A stretch of 64,000 bases of DNA from positions 1,209,309-1,273,308 of the forward strand of contig NZ_FOIK01000001.1 of the NCBI RefSeq assembly GCF_900111565.1, read 5' to 3'. The DNA is from Paenibacillus sp. NFR01. GTDB lineage: Bacteria > Bacillota > Bacilli > Paenibacillales > Paenibacillaceae. Under the pieces are notes generated by a model that was not told the DNA's origin, ran no database searches, and worked only from the letters and a program-made list of their open reading frames with translations. Positions 54,764-63,567 of this stretch are shown piece by piece. Numbering within the stretch: the first letter of the stretch is position 1; the number at the start of each line of letters is the position of its first letter. A program made the position numbers and the translations under genes.

Positions 54764-55495
54764 ATGAACGAACCTGTTTTTCTGAAACGAACGATTGTCA
54801 AAAAAACGCTCTGGAGCTCTTATCTGAACGAAGAGCGCCGGCTGCGCATCTACCTCCCGCCCGGTTATAATGAAGCGATGAGCTACCCCGTCGTCTATTG
54901 CCAGGACGGAGAAGAATTTTTCAATTTCGGACGCATCGCCACAATTGCCGGCCAGCTGCAACAAGAAAACCAAGTAACGCCTTTCATTATTGTAGGGGTC
55001 GAGGTTAATGTCCCGGTCCGTACCGAGGAATACGCTCCGTTCGGCAGCCGGTTCATAGCCTATCTCTCTTGCTTTGCCGAAGAGATTATTCCCTTTATCG
55101 AACACAATTATGCCGTAAGCCGCGTTCCCGAAGGCCGTATCGTCGCCGGCGATTCCCTTGGCGGCAGCGTCTCTCTGCACCTGGCCCTAGCGTATCCAGG
55201 CATCTTCACCCGCGTGCTCAGTCTCTCAGGAGCCTACTATCCGCAATCCCGGGAGCTAATCGCCGCCGAAGACGATTTGTCCTGGCTTCAGATCAACATG
55301 GTCGTCGGCCTGCAAGAGACGGAGTTTCAGACCGATACAGGGATTTATGACTTTGTCCAAATGAACCGCGAAACAAAGAAATTGCTCGAAGACCGCGGGG
55401 CCACAGTCGATTACCGTGAAAAAGACGGACGCCATCTCTGGGGATTTTGGCAAAAAGAGCTCCCTGAATCATTACTCTATTTTTTGAACCATTAA
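54764..55495 (+). CDS. esterase of the Fes/IroE (esterase D) family
   Basis: This alpha/beta hydrolase has 243 residues from the ATG at 54764 (AAGGTGA upstream; the open frame begins at 54662 but lies in the promoter). It shows LRIYLPPGYNEAMSYPVVYCQDG, the nucleophile elbow GDSLGGS (Ser near 145), and the late catalytic His in KDGRHLWGFWQKELP. Relatives hydrolyse esters including siderophore and S-formylglutathione-type substrates; the true one is not visible. There is no signal peptide. It is divergent from pdhA. Confidence 0.85.
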   Translation: MNEPVFLKRTIVKKTLWSSYLNEERRLRIYLPPGYNEAMSYPVVYCQDGEEFFNFGRIATIAGQLQQENQVTPFIIVGVEVNVPVRTEEYAPFGSRFIAYLSCFAEEIIPFIEHNYAVSRVPEGRIVAGDSLGGSVSLHLALAYPGIFTRVLSLSGAYYPQSRELIAAEDDLSWLQINMVVGLQETEFQTDTGIYDFVQMNRETKKLLEDRGATVDYREKDGRHLWGFWQKELPESLLYFLNH

Positions 55496-55597
55496 ACAGC
55501 CTTTATTGAATAAATCGTGAACAAGCGGAAAACTTATGTAAGGTCTTGCCTCTGGTCGCGCTTTCAAATATAACGGTTACAGGTACCGCATCTGACC

Positions 55598-56080
55598 TCA
55601 TCCCGCGGTATGTTCGGCAACGATATGCTCCAGCAGCTGTTCGCAGCCGGCGTCAATCAGCTCGTACACCTGTTCGAAATTGCCCGTATAATACGGGTCC
55701 GGTACTTCACGCAGCTCATGCTCCGGCAGGAAATCCATGAAATACAGCAGTTTGGCCTGCTCACCGCCCGGAACTTTGCGGACGTGAACGCCGTTGGACG
55801 GGTCCATGCATATAATGTAGTCAAATGTTCTGAAGTCTTCGCTGTTCACCGTACGGGCCTTCATGTTGGCATAGCTGATGCCGTAACGGTCCAGCATTCG
55901 TCGGGTCCCTTCATGCGGCGGATGCCCGGTATGCCAGCTCCCCGTTCCCGCAGAGTCGACGCTGATATCTACCGGCAGCCGGCGCTGGGCGACTTTGTGG
56001 CGCAGAACCGCTTCCGCCATCGGCGACCGGCAGATGTTGCCCAGGCACACGAATAGAACGTTTACGCTAATGACCCTCAC
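55598..56080 (-). CDS. low-molecular-weight protein tyrosine phosphatase
   Basis: This protein of 160 residues has the whole signature: P-loop VCLGNICRSPMAEAVLR (Cys12 nucleophile, Arg18), SAGTGSWHTGHPPHEGTR, and the general acid Asp128 in VPDPYYTGNFEQVY. It dephosphorylates phosphotyrosine or small-molecule substrates; in Bacillus, YfkJ/YwlE are relatives. The GTG start is close to its ribosome binding site (GGGAAGG), so the true start may differ by a few codons. Single gene. Confidence 0.93.
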   Translation of the reverse strand: MRVISVNVLFVCLGNICRSPMAEAVLRHKVAQRRLPVDISVDSAGTGSWHTGHPPHEGTRRMLDRYGISYANMKARTVNSEDFRTFDYIICMDPSNGVHVRKVPGGEQAKLLYFMDFLPEHELREVPDPYYTGNFEQVYELIDAGCEQLLEHIVAEHTAG

Positions 56081-56232
56081 CTTCCCTTCGTCCTGTGATC
56101 ATAATCGCGTTTCTTTCTGATAGGAAAGTAACGCTTTCTTTATTTTAACGCGGCTGTCACCAATTGTACAACTTTATGATCTGCTTTATACTGGGCAGGG
56201 TAAGGTTGCAGCCGATTGCATAAGGAGGAACG

Positions 56233-56877
56233 ATGATGCCGCACAAACGTGTTGTGATTGTTGCCGGCGGTACGATGACCGCAGAACTGCTCAATCTATT
56301 AGATGAAGAAGATTATATTATCGGTGCGGATCGTGGCGCGCTATTTCTAGTATCCCACGGGATAACCCCCGATCTTTCGGTAGGGGATTTCGATTCCGTG
56401 TCGCCGGAGGAATATGAAGCTATTCAAAAAGGAAGTAAGGAAATCATGAGCTGTGATCCGATCAACAAGGATTTGACCGACAGCGAATTGGCGCTTGATC
56501 TGGCGCTCGGACTTCAGCCGGAGAGTATTCTGATGACAGGAGTTACCGGCTCCCGCCTGGATCAGACGCTGGCTGCCATCCAGATGATGACCCGGGCGCA
56601 GCAACGCCAGGTCAACTGTACGATCGTCGACGCGCATAACTACATTACGCTGACCGGCTCACAGGCCGTCGTGGAGGATCGGGGCTATACGTACGTGTCC
56701 CTGCTCCCTCTGACGCCGGAAGTAACGGGCATTACGCTGGAGGGCTTTCAGTATCCGCTGGACAATGCCACGTTGAAGCTGGGACAATCGCTTGCCGTGA
56801 GCAACCGTCTGCTTGGCGCAACGGGGACGGTGGCCATTGAAAGCGGGCTGCTGCTGATCCTTCAGAGTAAGGATTGA
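56233..56877 (+). CDS. thiN: thiamine diphosphokinase
   Basis: ThiN transfers pyrophosphate from ATP to thiamine, giving the TPP that PdhA and others use. At 214 residues it has the conserved ADRGALFLVSHGITPDLSVGDFDSV-type core (31-56), NKDLTDSELALDLAL and TGSRLDQTLA. AAGGAGG lies 5 bases before the first ATG and 8 before the second (56236). No rsgA or rpe is adjacent, unlike in many Bacilli. A terminator follows. Confidence 0.93.
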   Translation: MMPHKRVVIVAGGTMTAELLNLLDEEDYIIGADRGALFLVSHGITPDLSVGDFDSVSPEEYEAIQKGSKEIMSCDPINKDLTDSELALDLALGLQPESILMTGVTGSRLDQTLAAIQMMTRAQQRQVNCTIVDAHNYITLTGSQAVVEDRGYTYVSLLPLTPEVTGITLEGFQYPLDNATLKLGQSLAVSNRLLGATGTVAIESGLLLILQSKD

Positions 56878-56920
56878 TACATAGAAAGAGACATCGCTGT
56901 AACCTTTTTGATTCAAAACG

Positions 56921-56967
56921 AAAAAACCAGGATTCCCTTGCTGCTCTAAGGGTTTCCTGGTTTTTTT
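56921..56967 (+). terminator. terminator of thiN
   Basis: A stem with AAAAAACCAGGA (56921-56932) and TCCTGGTTTTTT plus an inner CCCTT/AAGGG pairing, followed by further T. Strong rho-independent form. Confidence 0.9.
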
Positions 56968-57155
56968 ACGCTTAAGCAGAGCTTAAATATTAATTTTTTG
57001 TAACTTTTAATGATCTTTTAATAAAACGCTTCCACCCCGCTCCCCGCTTGACTTTAAGCCCTCTCTGGAAACAATTAGGTTACCATTTACCTGCTATACT
57101 ACGAATCAGAGATCGAAACTGATAGATAGATTCAAAACTGGGAGGTATTTACATC

Positions 57156-57659
57156 ATGAAAAAACATCAATGGTTCAAGCAAGCAATTATCGTGAGCATG
57201 TGCACGACAATCGGCCTTGGAGGCCTGATGGCGACTGAAGTCGGCACCAAACCGGTGGCTGCAGCATCCGTATCTTCAACCGGTCAATCGATCATTACAC
57301 TTGGGAAAAAATTCTTGGGTACACCCTATAGATTCGGGGCTTCCAATACGACGACCCGTTATTTCGACTGCTCTTCCTTTACTCAATATATTTTCAAGAA
57401 ATACGGCGTTAATCTGCCACGTACATCCGTTGCCCAATCCAAAGTAGGTAAGGCGGTGTCGAAAGCCAACCTTAGAGTCGGCGATCTCGTATTCTTCTCC
57501 AGCGGCAGCAGAGCCAACGGCCATAACGTTACCCACGTCGCGGTATATGCCGGCAACGGTAAAATCCTTCATACCTACGGTTCTCCGGGCGTGACAATCT
57601 CCAATCTGAACGCAGGCAACTGGAAAAAGACGTACCTGAAGGCACGTCGCGTCCTGTAA
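57156..57659 (+). CDS. secreted NlpC/P60 peptidoglycan hydrolase
   Basis: This protein of 167 residues has a signal peptide (IIVSMCTTIGLGGLMA, cleavage at about VAAAS 38) and one NlpC/P60 domain (44-167). The catalytic Cys72 is in DCSSFTQYIF, His127 in THVAVYAGNG, and a third polar residue, His139, in ILHTYG. It cleaves D-Glu/diamino-acid bonds of stem peptides. There is no wall-binding module, so it may act near the membrane. A good GGGAGG precedes the ATG. Convergent with the regulator gene. Confidence 0.92.
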   Translation: MKKHQWFKQAIIVSMCTTIGLGGLMATEVGTKPVAAASVSSTGQSIITLGKKFLGTPYRFGASNTTTRYFDCSSFTQYIFKKYGVNLPRTSVAQSKVGKAVSKANLRVGDLVFFSSGSRANGHNVTHVAVYAGNGKILHTYGSPGVTISNLNAGNWKKTYLKARRVL

Positions 57660-57704
57660 ACGTTCAAAGTGAACACACCTGACCCGAACGACTATTGCGC
57701 AGTG

Positions 57705-58442
57705 TCACTCCGCGGCGCCGTCATCCGGCGCCCGCAATACATAACCGCTGCCCCGGACCGTGGAAATCAGCTTCTTGCGTTTTCCGCGGTCCACTTTTTG
57801 CCGGATATGCCGGATGTACACATCCACGACATTGGTTCCGACATGAAAATGGTACCCCCAAACATGCCGCAAAATCTCTTCGCGCGAGCAAATCTTGCCG
57901 GTATGCCGGGCAAGATAGTACAACAGCTCGTATTCTTTGGGCGTCATGGAAATTTCGACGCCGTCTCTGCTGACATGCCGCCGGCCGGGATCGAAGATCA
58001 GCCCGTCGACCCGCAGCGGGGTCCCGGCGCTCCTTCTGCCCGATAGATGCAAAAGGTTGGCGACTCTTGCCTTGAACTCGCCGCCGTGCAGCGGCAGCGG
58101 CATATATTCATTGCTTCCGGCGGCAAACGCTCCCGCCGCATCCTCCGGTGAACCGGTAAAGGCCACAACCATCACCGGCAGGACAATGCCGCGCTCGCGG
58201 ATGTCCGAAATTAGCGGCCAGCCTTCCCAATTCGCCCCGACAGGCAGTGCCGCAAGCAGCAGCGCCGGCTCTGACGATAACAGCAGCTCCTGCAGCTTGG
58301 TCATGCTGTCGCAGTACAACAGATTAAGCCCAAGCTCGGCCAGGTATTGTTTTACCGGAAACTCCGCTGTGCCTCTTCGGTCCTCTTCCGATTGTCCGGC
58401 GTAACCGGTGGCATATCCGATTACCGTTTCATTCATCGACAT
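57705..58442 (-). CDS. atypical response regulator: degenerate receiver plus OmpR winged helix
   Basis: This protein of 245 residues ends in a clear OmpR-type DNA-binding domain (about 140-240: MTPKEYELLYYLARHTGKICSREEILRHVWG, VVDVYIRHIRQKVD and GSGYVL in order). The first 125 residues have the length and strand order of a receiver, but the N-terminal acidic pair is missing, the phospho-acceptor position reads LLLAALPVG, and the conserved Lys is Leu (YMPLPL). It should therefore not be phosphorylated in the normal way. The ATG at 58436 is better spaced than the one at 58442. No kinase is nearby. Targets unknown. Confidence 0.85.
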   Translation of the reverse strand: MSMNETVIGYATGYAGQSEEDRRGTAEFPVKQYLAELGLNLLYCDSMTKLQELLLSSEPALLLAALPVGANWEGWPLISDIRERGIVLPVMVVAFTGSPEDAAGAFAAGSNEYMPLPLHGGEFKARVANLLHLSGRRSAGTPLRVDGLIFDPGRRHVSRDGVEISMTPKEYELLYYLARHTGKICSREEILRHVWGYHFHVGTNVVDVYIRHIRQKVDRGKRKKLISTVRGSGYVLRAPDDGAAE

Positions 58443-58490
58443 CCCCCGCTTACAAAATTACCTGTTCGCACAGCGCCTATTGTCTCCGAA

Positions 58491-58540
58491 AATGCCAAAG
58501 ACCATTCCGTTATTGCCTCTGCGGAATGGTCTTTGGCATT
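58491..58540 (-). terminator. long perfect hairpin after the ThiF/MoeB gene
   Basis: Two perfect 19-base arms (58491-58509 and 58522-58540) around a 12-base loop, 8 bases past the ThiF-like stop. On the minus strand it is followed by TTTTC. It probably terminates that gene. Confidence 0.7.
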
Positions 58541-58548
58541 ATAATCAC

Positions 58549-59616
58549 TTATCCAAAATAGCGGTGGTAGAAGCTGCGGGCCGCCGCGATGTCGCTGGTG
58601 CCGTGAACCAGCGCCCGGCCGTCCCCGAAGATAACCATCCGGTAAGGCCCTTCGGCATAGGACACGAGGAACGGATTGCTCTCCACGGTTCCCGTTCCCA
58701 GCCGGGCCAGCCGTCTGGCCGTTTCCGGTAAATCCAGCGGTTGACGGCAAGCCGGACGGATCTGCACGGTGTCCCGTCCGCACAGCACATCGCTGCGTTC
58801 TGTATTGGCTGCCGTTAAATAAGGATACACAGGCCGGGAACCGCAGGATGGGCAATCCGCCTTTCTCGCGGCTTTGACGCCGATCTCCTGATGTTCGTTG
58901 TGCCAAATATCAAAGGACAGCAGCCGGCTGCGCAGCTGGTCGCGGCGACCGCCGAGCAGCTTGATCGCCTCCGCCGTCGCATGTGCGGTAACCAGCTGCA
59001 CCGCCTGCGGCAGAATCCCCGCCGTGTCGCAGGTATCGCCGCCCAGCGGAACCGTACCGAGCAAGCAATGAAGACAAGGGGTTTCGCCGGGCAATATTGT
59101 ATAGGTAATGCCGTAGCTGCCGACACAGGCACCGTAAATCCAGGGGATGCCGTGCTTTTGTGCCAGATCGTTGATGATCAGCCGGGTGTCGAAGTTGTCC
59201 GTCCCGTCCATGATCACATCCACTCCCGCTACCAGCCCCTCGAGTTCCTCCGCACGCGCGTCCATAATATGGGCTTCAATCACGATACCGGAATTAATCT
59301 GCCGCAGCCGCTCTTGGGCGGCCGCAGCCTTGGGCGTCCGCGCTTCGGCATCCGCTTCCGTATATAGCTGCTGGCGCTGGAGATTGCTCCATTCCACATA
59401 ATCGCGGTCGGCCAGGATGATCCGTCCGACGCCGCAGCGGGCCAGCGTTTCCGCGATCCCCGTCCCGAGGGCCCCCACGCCGACGATCAGCACGGTGGAG
59501 GCTGCAAGCCCCCGCTGCCCTTCAGCCCCGAATGGCGCAAAACGCACCTGGCGGGAGTAACGGCCTTCCCGGCCAAGCAGATTCTCCTGTGTCTTGTCTA
59601 TTTCGTTATTGCCCAT
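58549..59616 (-). CDS. ThiF/MoeB-family E1-like adenylyltransferase
   Basis: This enzyme adenylates the C-terminal Gly of a sulfur-carrier protein (ThiS or MoaD), the first step in sulfur transfer for thiamine or molybdopterin. From the ATG at 59616 it has 355 residues. It shows RYSRQVRF, the ATP loop GVGALG (46-51), DRDYVEWSNLQRQQ, zinc cysteines in CLHC and CPSC, and DGTDNFDTR. A C-terminal region of about 70 residues (YRMVIFGDGRALVHGTSD) is common in Firmicute members. Neither thiS nor moaD is adjacent, so ThiF and MoeB cannot be told apart. Confidence 0.9.
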   Translation of the reverse strand: MGNNEIDKTQENLLGREGRYSRQVRFAPFGAEGQRGLAASTVLIVGVGALGTGIAETLARCGVGRIILADRDYVEWSNLQRQQLYTEADAEARTPKAAAAQERLRQINSGIVIEAHIMDARAEELEGLVAGVDVIMDGTDNFDTRLIINDLAQKHGIPWIYGACVGSYGITYTILPGETPCLHCLLGTVPLGGDTCDTAGILPQAVQLVTAHATAEAIKLLGGRRDQLRSRLLSFDIWHNEHQEIGVKAARKADCPSCGSRPVYPYLTAANTERSDVLCGRDTVQIRPACRQPLDLPETARRLARLGTGTVESNPFLVSYAEGPYRMVIFGDGRALVHGTSDIAAARSFYHRYFG

Positions 59617-59732
59617 CTCCCTTTTCCCCCGTTCAACATATTTGGAACTCCGGACAAGCTGAATCATTTGCTCATTTTAGCATAGCTCCAAGGTTGGAGG
59701 AAATAGCCGAGGTATCCTTGGGCTCGAATGAT

Positions 59733-61271
59733 TTACTGCGGCTTCATTTTTGCGGCTGTTTTCTGACGCTCACGGCGAAGACGCAATGCCGGTTCCAGCA
59801 GTTCCAGCAGGACGGCGCCAAGCTTACCCTTGCGCTGGAACGGGTCCGGCTGTGGCGGCAACGCGCGGGCTTCCCCCGCGCCCAGTGCCGACTCCAGGTA
59901 TGCCGCGGCGGCGCGTTCCGCCAGCGGCAGCGCCAGGCGCCAGCGCGGCTCCGGCGCAAGGCCGCTCCGGCGGAGCCAGGCGGGCAGCTCGGCGAGCCGC
60001 CAGTCCGCGCCGGAGGCCACCAGCACCGGGCAGTCCCCGCGGGCGAACCGCTCCCGCGCCGCGACTTCCTCCCCGGTGCCCAGGTCCAGCACGACGAAGT
60101 CCGGGCGGGTGGCCAGCACTTCGTCCAGGGCGCCTCCGTCCGGCAGCGCCCACAGCCGGACACCCCGCCAGCCGATGGAGGGATCGGCTGGCGTCGCTGC
60201 CGGTTCGCCCGGCGCGAGCAGCCGGGCGAACCGGCGGAACACCGGGGACTGCGGCGTGAGGTCCACCCACGCCACGGTCCCGTGGGCCGCCAGCGCGGCG
60301 GCGGCGGCCAGCGACGCATGCGTCGTGCCGAGGCCCGGCGCGACGCCGAGCAGCGGGATCAGCACCGGCGGCGGCGCGCCGGGGCTTTCCCGCTGCGTGC
60401 CCTGCCCGAAGGCGCCCGTTCCGGGCCTTCGGTCGGGGCCCCCGCTTGCACGGCCGGGGCGGTCCTCCGCCGGCCCGCAAGCCTCCAGCGCGGCAAGGGC
60501 TTGCCGCGCGCTGGCGAAGCGCTCCTCGGGGTGATAGCGCAGCAGCCGGCGGAGGGGCGGAATCCACCCCTCCGGCACCGCACCGCGCAGCCGCTCCTCC
60601 ATCCGCGGCTGCCAGGCGGTGTGCCGCCCGCCGGTCGCCATATAGAGCAGGAGCGCGCCAAGCCCGTACAAATCCGACGCGGGGCTGCTCTGCCCGCCCC
60701 CGTACTGCTCGGGCGCGGCAAAGCCCTCCGTCCCCAGCTTTTCCGTATCTTCCGCCGCACCGGGCCGGTGCTGCCTGGCGATGCCGAGGTCGATCAGCAT
60801 CAGCTCCCCTGTCCGGTCAAACATGATGTTAGACGGCTTAAGGTCGCGGTAAATGACCGGAGGCGACAGTTCATGCAAATATATCAGTACCTCAAGGATT
60901 TGCCGGGCGCAACGGGCAATGAACTCGGGGGTCGGCGGGAATCCGGCGCTGCGCATGGATTCAGCCAGCGTGACGCCTTCGATGTAATCCATCACCAGAT
61001 AGCAATACCCCGCTTCGTCCGGCGGGTAAAAGTCAGCTACCCGCGGGAGCCTGCGGTGACTGAGCGTGGTTAGCAGCCTCGCTTCCGCTTCGATCTCGCC
61101 GCCTTTGGCCATATCGGCCCCAACGCTTTCCTTCACCGCCCACCGCTTGCCCGGAAGCCGCAGATCTTCGGCCAAATACACATGGCTCATCCCGCCTGAG
61201 CCGATCCGTTCCCGAATCACATACCTTCCCCCTAAGACATTGCCGACAGCCAAATTCGTTTGAATGCCCAT
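59733..61271 (-). CDS. Ser/Thr protein kinase fused to a degenerate MinD/ParA-like domain
   Basis: From the ATG at 61271 (AAGGGGG 8 bases upstream) the protein has 512 residues. Kinase domain (16-265): glycine loop IGSGGMSHVY, Lys47 in WAVKE, YRDLKPSN with Asp143, DLG with Asp161, and APEQY. After a Gly/Pro/Arg linker, residues 303-500 resemble a MinD-type NTPase: LLGVAPGLGTTHASLAAAAALA in place of the deviant Walker A, and VVLDLGTG at the Walker B. The P-loop lysines are absent, so ATP hydrolysis by this part is doubtful. No PASTA repeats or membrane segment. The 3' half is very GC-rich. Confidence 0.85.
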   Translation of the reverse strand: MGIQTNLAVGNVLGGRYVIRERIGSGGMSHVYLAEDLRLPGKRWAVKESVGADMAKGGEIEAEARLLTTLSHRRLPRVADFYPPDEAGYCYLVMDYIEGVTLAESMRSAGFPPTPEFIARCARQILEVLIYLHELSPPVIYRDLKPSNIMFDRTGELMLIDLGIARQHRPGAAEDTEKLGTEGFAAPEQYGGGQSSPASDLYGLGALLLYMATGGRHTAWQPRMEERLRGAVPEGWIPPLRRLLRYHPEERFASARQALAALEACGPAEDRPGRASGGPDRRPGTGAFGQGTQRESPGAPPPVLIPLLGVAPGLGTTHASLAAAAALAAHGTVAWVDLTPQSPVFRRFARLLAPGEPAATPADPSIGWRGVRLWALPDGGALDEVLATRPDFVVLDLGTGEEVAARERFARGDCPVLVASGADWRLAELPAWLRRSGLAPEPRWRLALPLAERAAAAYLESALGAGEARALPPQPDPFQRKGKLGAVLLELLEPALRLRRERQKTAAKMKPQ

Positions 61272-61310
61272 CAATTTTCCCCCTTTTGAGTTCAGCGGAC
61301 ACAAAAAAAA

Positions 61311-61363
61311 GAAAGCCCCTTCTACGTACAGCCTGTCGGCCGCCGAATAGAAGGGATGCTTTC
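61311..61363 (-). terminator. terminator of the cREC-to-methyltransferase operon
   Basis: Arms 61311-61324 and about 61348-61363 form a stem with small bulges (GAAAGC...CTTCTA with TAGAAG...GCTTTC), and the minus strand then runs into eight T. It separates the operon from the kinase gene. Confidence 0.8.
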
Positions 61364-61397
61364 CCTTTTACAAAAATCATCTAAGGTTAGTTGCGCC

Positions 61398-62465
61398 TTA
61401 GTATTTAATCATATAAAGCGTAATCTCATCGCGGTTATGGAACAGCTGCTTCGCCCGCTGTACCTGCATGCGCTGGCCTTCGAACATCGCAATGACTTCC
61501 TTGATCAGCGCCATTGGTTTTTTGTGCATCAACTTTACGGTGACCAAGGCGGTTCCACCCGGCGTCAGGCCATGCAGAAGGCCAGTAACCAGCTTCGCCA
61601 TCAGCTTCGGGCTCCAGCTCATGTCGCAGACGAGCAGATCGAATTCATTGTCGCTGAATTTGACCTCGCCGGCGTTTTTGCGCAGAATCCGGAGATTCGG
61701 ATGTTTGCGCAGGGACTCATGCATCAGCGCCGGATCAATGGCAGTTACGTGAACCCCGCGTTCCAGCAGGAATGACGTCCAGCCGCCCGGCGAAGCGCCG
61801 ATATCGACGGCTTTGCGGAAACTGCCGAACGGGATGCCAAACTCCTTTTCCGCTTCCATCAGCTTGAACTTTGCGCGGGAGATTTGACCGTCCTCCTTGC
61901 GGAAGCGGATCATTCCGCCGTTCCAGCTGGATAAATTATGTTCCGGTCGCGATACGCCGGCATACAGCGCATCCTTGTCGGCATACACCGAAACGATCCA
62001 GGCCGGGTCCTGCACCGTAAAATCCGCTTCCAGTCCTTCCAACTGCTCCTGCAGCCACTCGCGAAGTTCGCCCGGACTGCTCTCCCAGAATGACACGGCG
62101 CCTTTGCGGACATGCAGCGCGACCCGTTCGTGCTCCAGTTCCGTACGGCGGCTCAGATACACTGCCAGCCGTTCCAGTGCCTCCAGGCTGCCCTGATCCT
62201 GGAATTGTACGGGCTGGATATGGCGCAGAAAGACCGGCGGTTCTGCCAGCAGCTTCTGCGGCACTTCCTCCGGCTCAACCTCCAGCGTCGCCACGAAAAT
62301 CTCGCCCGGGATCAGCAGCGTGCTCTTTACCGCCCCGAATAGGCGACGCAGCTCTTCCTGGGCATACGGTGCAAACCCGTGGTTGGCAGTGCAAATATAG
62401 CGGGAGACCGCTTTTTCCTGACGATTCTCGGCGAGATCGCCGGCCAGGTTTAGATTCTCATTCAA
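61398..62465 (-). CDS. RlmM/FtsJ-like RNA ribose methyltransferase
   Basis: From the TTG at 62465 (GGAGG 9 bases upstream; TTGA overlap with the ABC gene stop) the protein has 355 residues; a much longer frame upstream is spurious. An N-terminal THUMP-like region (20-190) precedes a Rossmann methyltransferase: DIGASPGGWTS (221-231), Asp281 in CDMSW and Lys311 in VKLM, plus KFKLMEAE upstream, giving the Lys-Asp-Lys set of 2'-O-methyltransferases. RlmM methylates C2498 of 23S rRNA in E. coli; the target here is an inference. Confidence 0.85.
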   Translation of the reverse strand: MNENLNLAGDLAENRQEKAVSRYICTANHGFAPYAQEELRRLFGAVKSTLLIPGEIFVATLEVEPEEVPQKLLAEPPVFLRHIQPVQFQDQGSLEALERLAVYLSRRTELEHERVALHVRKGAVSFWESSPGELREWLQEQLEGLEADFTVQDPAWIVSVYADKDALYAGVSRPEHNLSSWNGGMIRFRKEDGQISRAKFKLMEAEKEFGIPFGSFRKAVDIGASPGGWTSFLLERGVHVTAIDPALMHESLRKHPNLRILRKNAGEVKFSDNEFDLLVCDMSWSPKLMAKLVTGLLHGLTPGGTALVTVKLMHKKPMALIKEVIAMFEGQRMQVQRAKQLFHNRDEITLYMIKY

Positions 62466-63244
62466 TGGGTATTGCCTCCAGCTTTTATTTTTATCCAGGG
62501 GCGTTCGTCCTGCCATTCCACTTCGACGGGAAGATCGTAGACCGCCTGGAGCATTTCCTTCGTCAGCACTTCTTCTTTGCGGCCGGCGCCGGCCAATTGT
62601 CCGCCATGGATCAGCGCCACATGCGTAAAGAGCGGAACGATCTCCTCTACATGATGCGTCACGTAGACCACCATTACGTTGCGCTGTTTCAGCTTGTCCA
62701 CTTCGGCAAGCATTTTTTCGCGTTCGTACAAATCCAGTCCGGCACATGGCTCGTCCATAATCAGCAGCTTGGGATTCCCCATCAGGCAGCGGGCCAGCAT
62801 CGCCTTTTTACGCTCTCCCTGGGACAGCGTTCCGAAAGGGTGAAAGGCCAGGTCGCCCAGGTTCATTTCTTCGAGAAGCGCGATCGCCTGGACCTTCACC
62901 TCTTCCGGGATCGTTTGATAGAACCGCAGAAAAGCATATGCCCCGGTAGCCACTACTTCCCAGACAGGATCGCTTAGCGAAAGCTTTTCCATAAGGGACG
63001 GGCCGATGTAGCCGATTTCCTTGCGCACCTCGCGGATATCAACCTCGCCGTATTTGTGGCCCAGCACCGTTACCGTACCGCTGCTCGGAAACAAATACCC
63101 GGTCAGCATTTCAAGGATCGTAGTTTTACCCGAGCCGTTGCGCCCGAGAATGACCCAGTTCTCTCCTTGGTGCATCTCAAGCGTAACATCTTCAAGGATT
63201 TGCGTTTGTTCCCGCCGCAAATATAAATGCTGCAATGATATCAT
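62462..63244 (-). CDS. soluble ABC ATPase, YlmA/ModF-like
   Basis: This 260-residue ATPase has Walker A GRNGSGKTT, Q-loop near IGYIGPSLMEKL (hydrophobic instead of the usual Gln), signature LSQGERKKAMLARCL, Walker B LLIMDEPCAGLD and switch His VTHHVEE. It has no membrane segment and no permease gene nearby. The signature Ser-Gln-Gly variant occurs in YlmA/ModF-type proteins. Its ATG overlaps the thioredoxin-like stop by 4 bases and its stop overlaps the methyltransferase start. Confidence 0.87.
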   Translation of the reverse strand: MISLQHLYLRREQTQILEDVTLEMHQGENWVILGRNGSGKTTILEMLTGYLFPSSGTVTVLGHKYGEVDIREVRKEIGYIGPSLMEKLSLSDPVWEVVATGAYAFLRFYQTIPEEVKVQAIALLEEMNLGDLAFHPFGTLSQGERKKAMLARCLMGNPKLLIMDEPCAGLDLYEREKMLAEVDKLKQRNVMVVYVTHHVEEIVPLFTHVALIHGGQLAGAGRKEEVLTKEMLQAVYDLPVEVEWQDERPWIKIKAGGNTH

Positions 63245-63567
63245 AATAAGGCCACTCTCCTTATGTAGTCCAGAACATGCTGCACGGAGCCCATACGGTA
63301 TAAAATGTTCATCACGCCGCTGCGGTCTGCCGGAGCCGCCATCAGCACCGGAACGCTCGACAGCTTATATTGGCTTACCAGCTGAGGCATGAGGTTCAGG
63401 TTTGCCTTTACAAGGGTCACCTCGGAAGGCAGCATCGTCCCGGCAATCTCCAGCATCCGCAGCGCAACCTTACAGGTACCGCATATCGGGGTATAACCGA
63501 ATACGACCAGCGGTGCGCCGGCCTGCCCGATCAGCTCCAGCAGTTCCTTCTGCTCCATCTCGTTCAC
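63241..63567 (-). CDS. thioredoxin-like protein with CGTC site
   Basis: This 108-residue thioredoxin-fold protein has the redox site TPICGTCKVALRM (Cys29 and Cys32) and cis-Pro in LSSVPVLMAAP. It lacks a signal peptide and so is cytoplasmic; the CGTC site and following helix resemble YtpP-type proteins. The GTG start overlaps the cREC gene stop (GTGA), and GGAGG lies 10 bases upstream. It is the second gene of a coupled four-gene operon. Confidence 0.85.
   Translation of the reverse strand: MNEMEQKELLELIGQAGAPLVVFGYTPICGTCKVALRMLEIAGTMLPSEVTLVKANLNLMPQLVSQYKLSSVPVLMAAPADRSGVMNILYRMGSVQHVLDYIRRVALL

Noticed and set aside
55567..55584. Sixth copy of the GGACCTGAGAGCCGTTAT repeat
   Set aside because: Only part of the consensus matches and a gap is needed, so it may be chance.
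59532..61073. 513-codon open frame antisense to the ThiF-like and kinase genes
   Set aside because: It covers two real genes in antisense, is Arg/Ala/Pro-rich, and exists because high GC lowers stop-codon frequency.
62466..62747. N-terminal extension of the methyltransferase frame
   Set aside because: It lies wholly inside the ABC ATPase gene and reads as Arg/Gly/Ala noise; the TTG at 62465 has a good ribosome binding site and overlaps the ABC stop.
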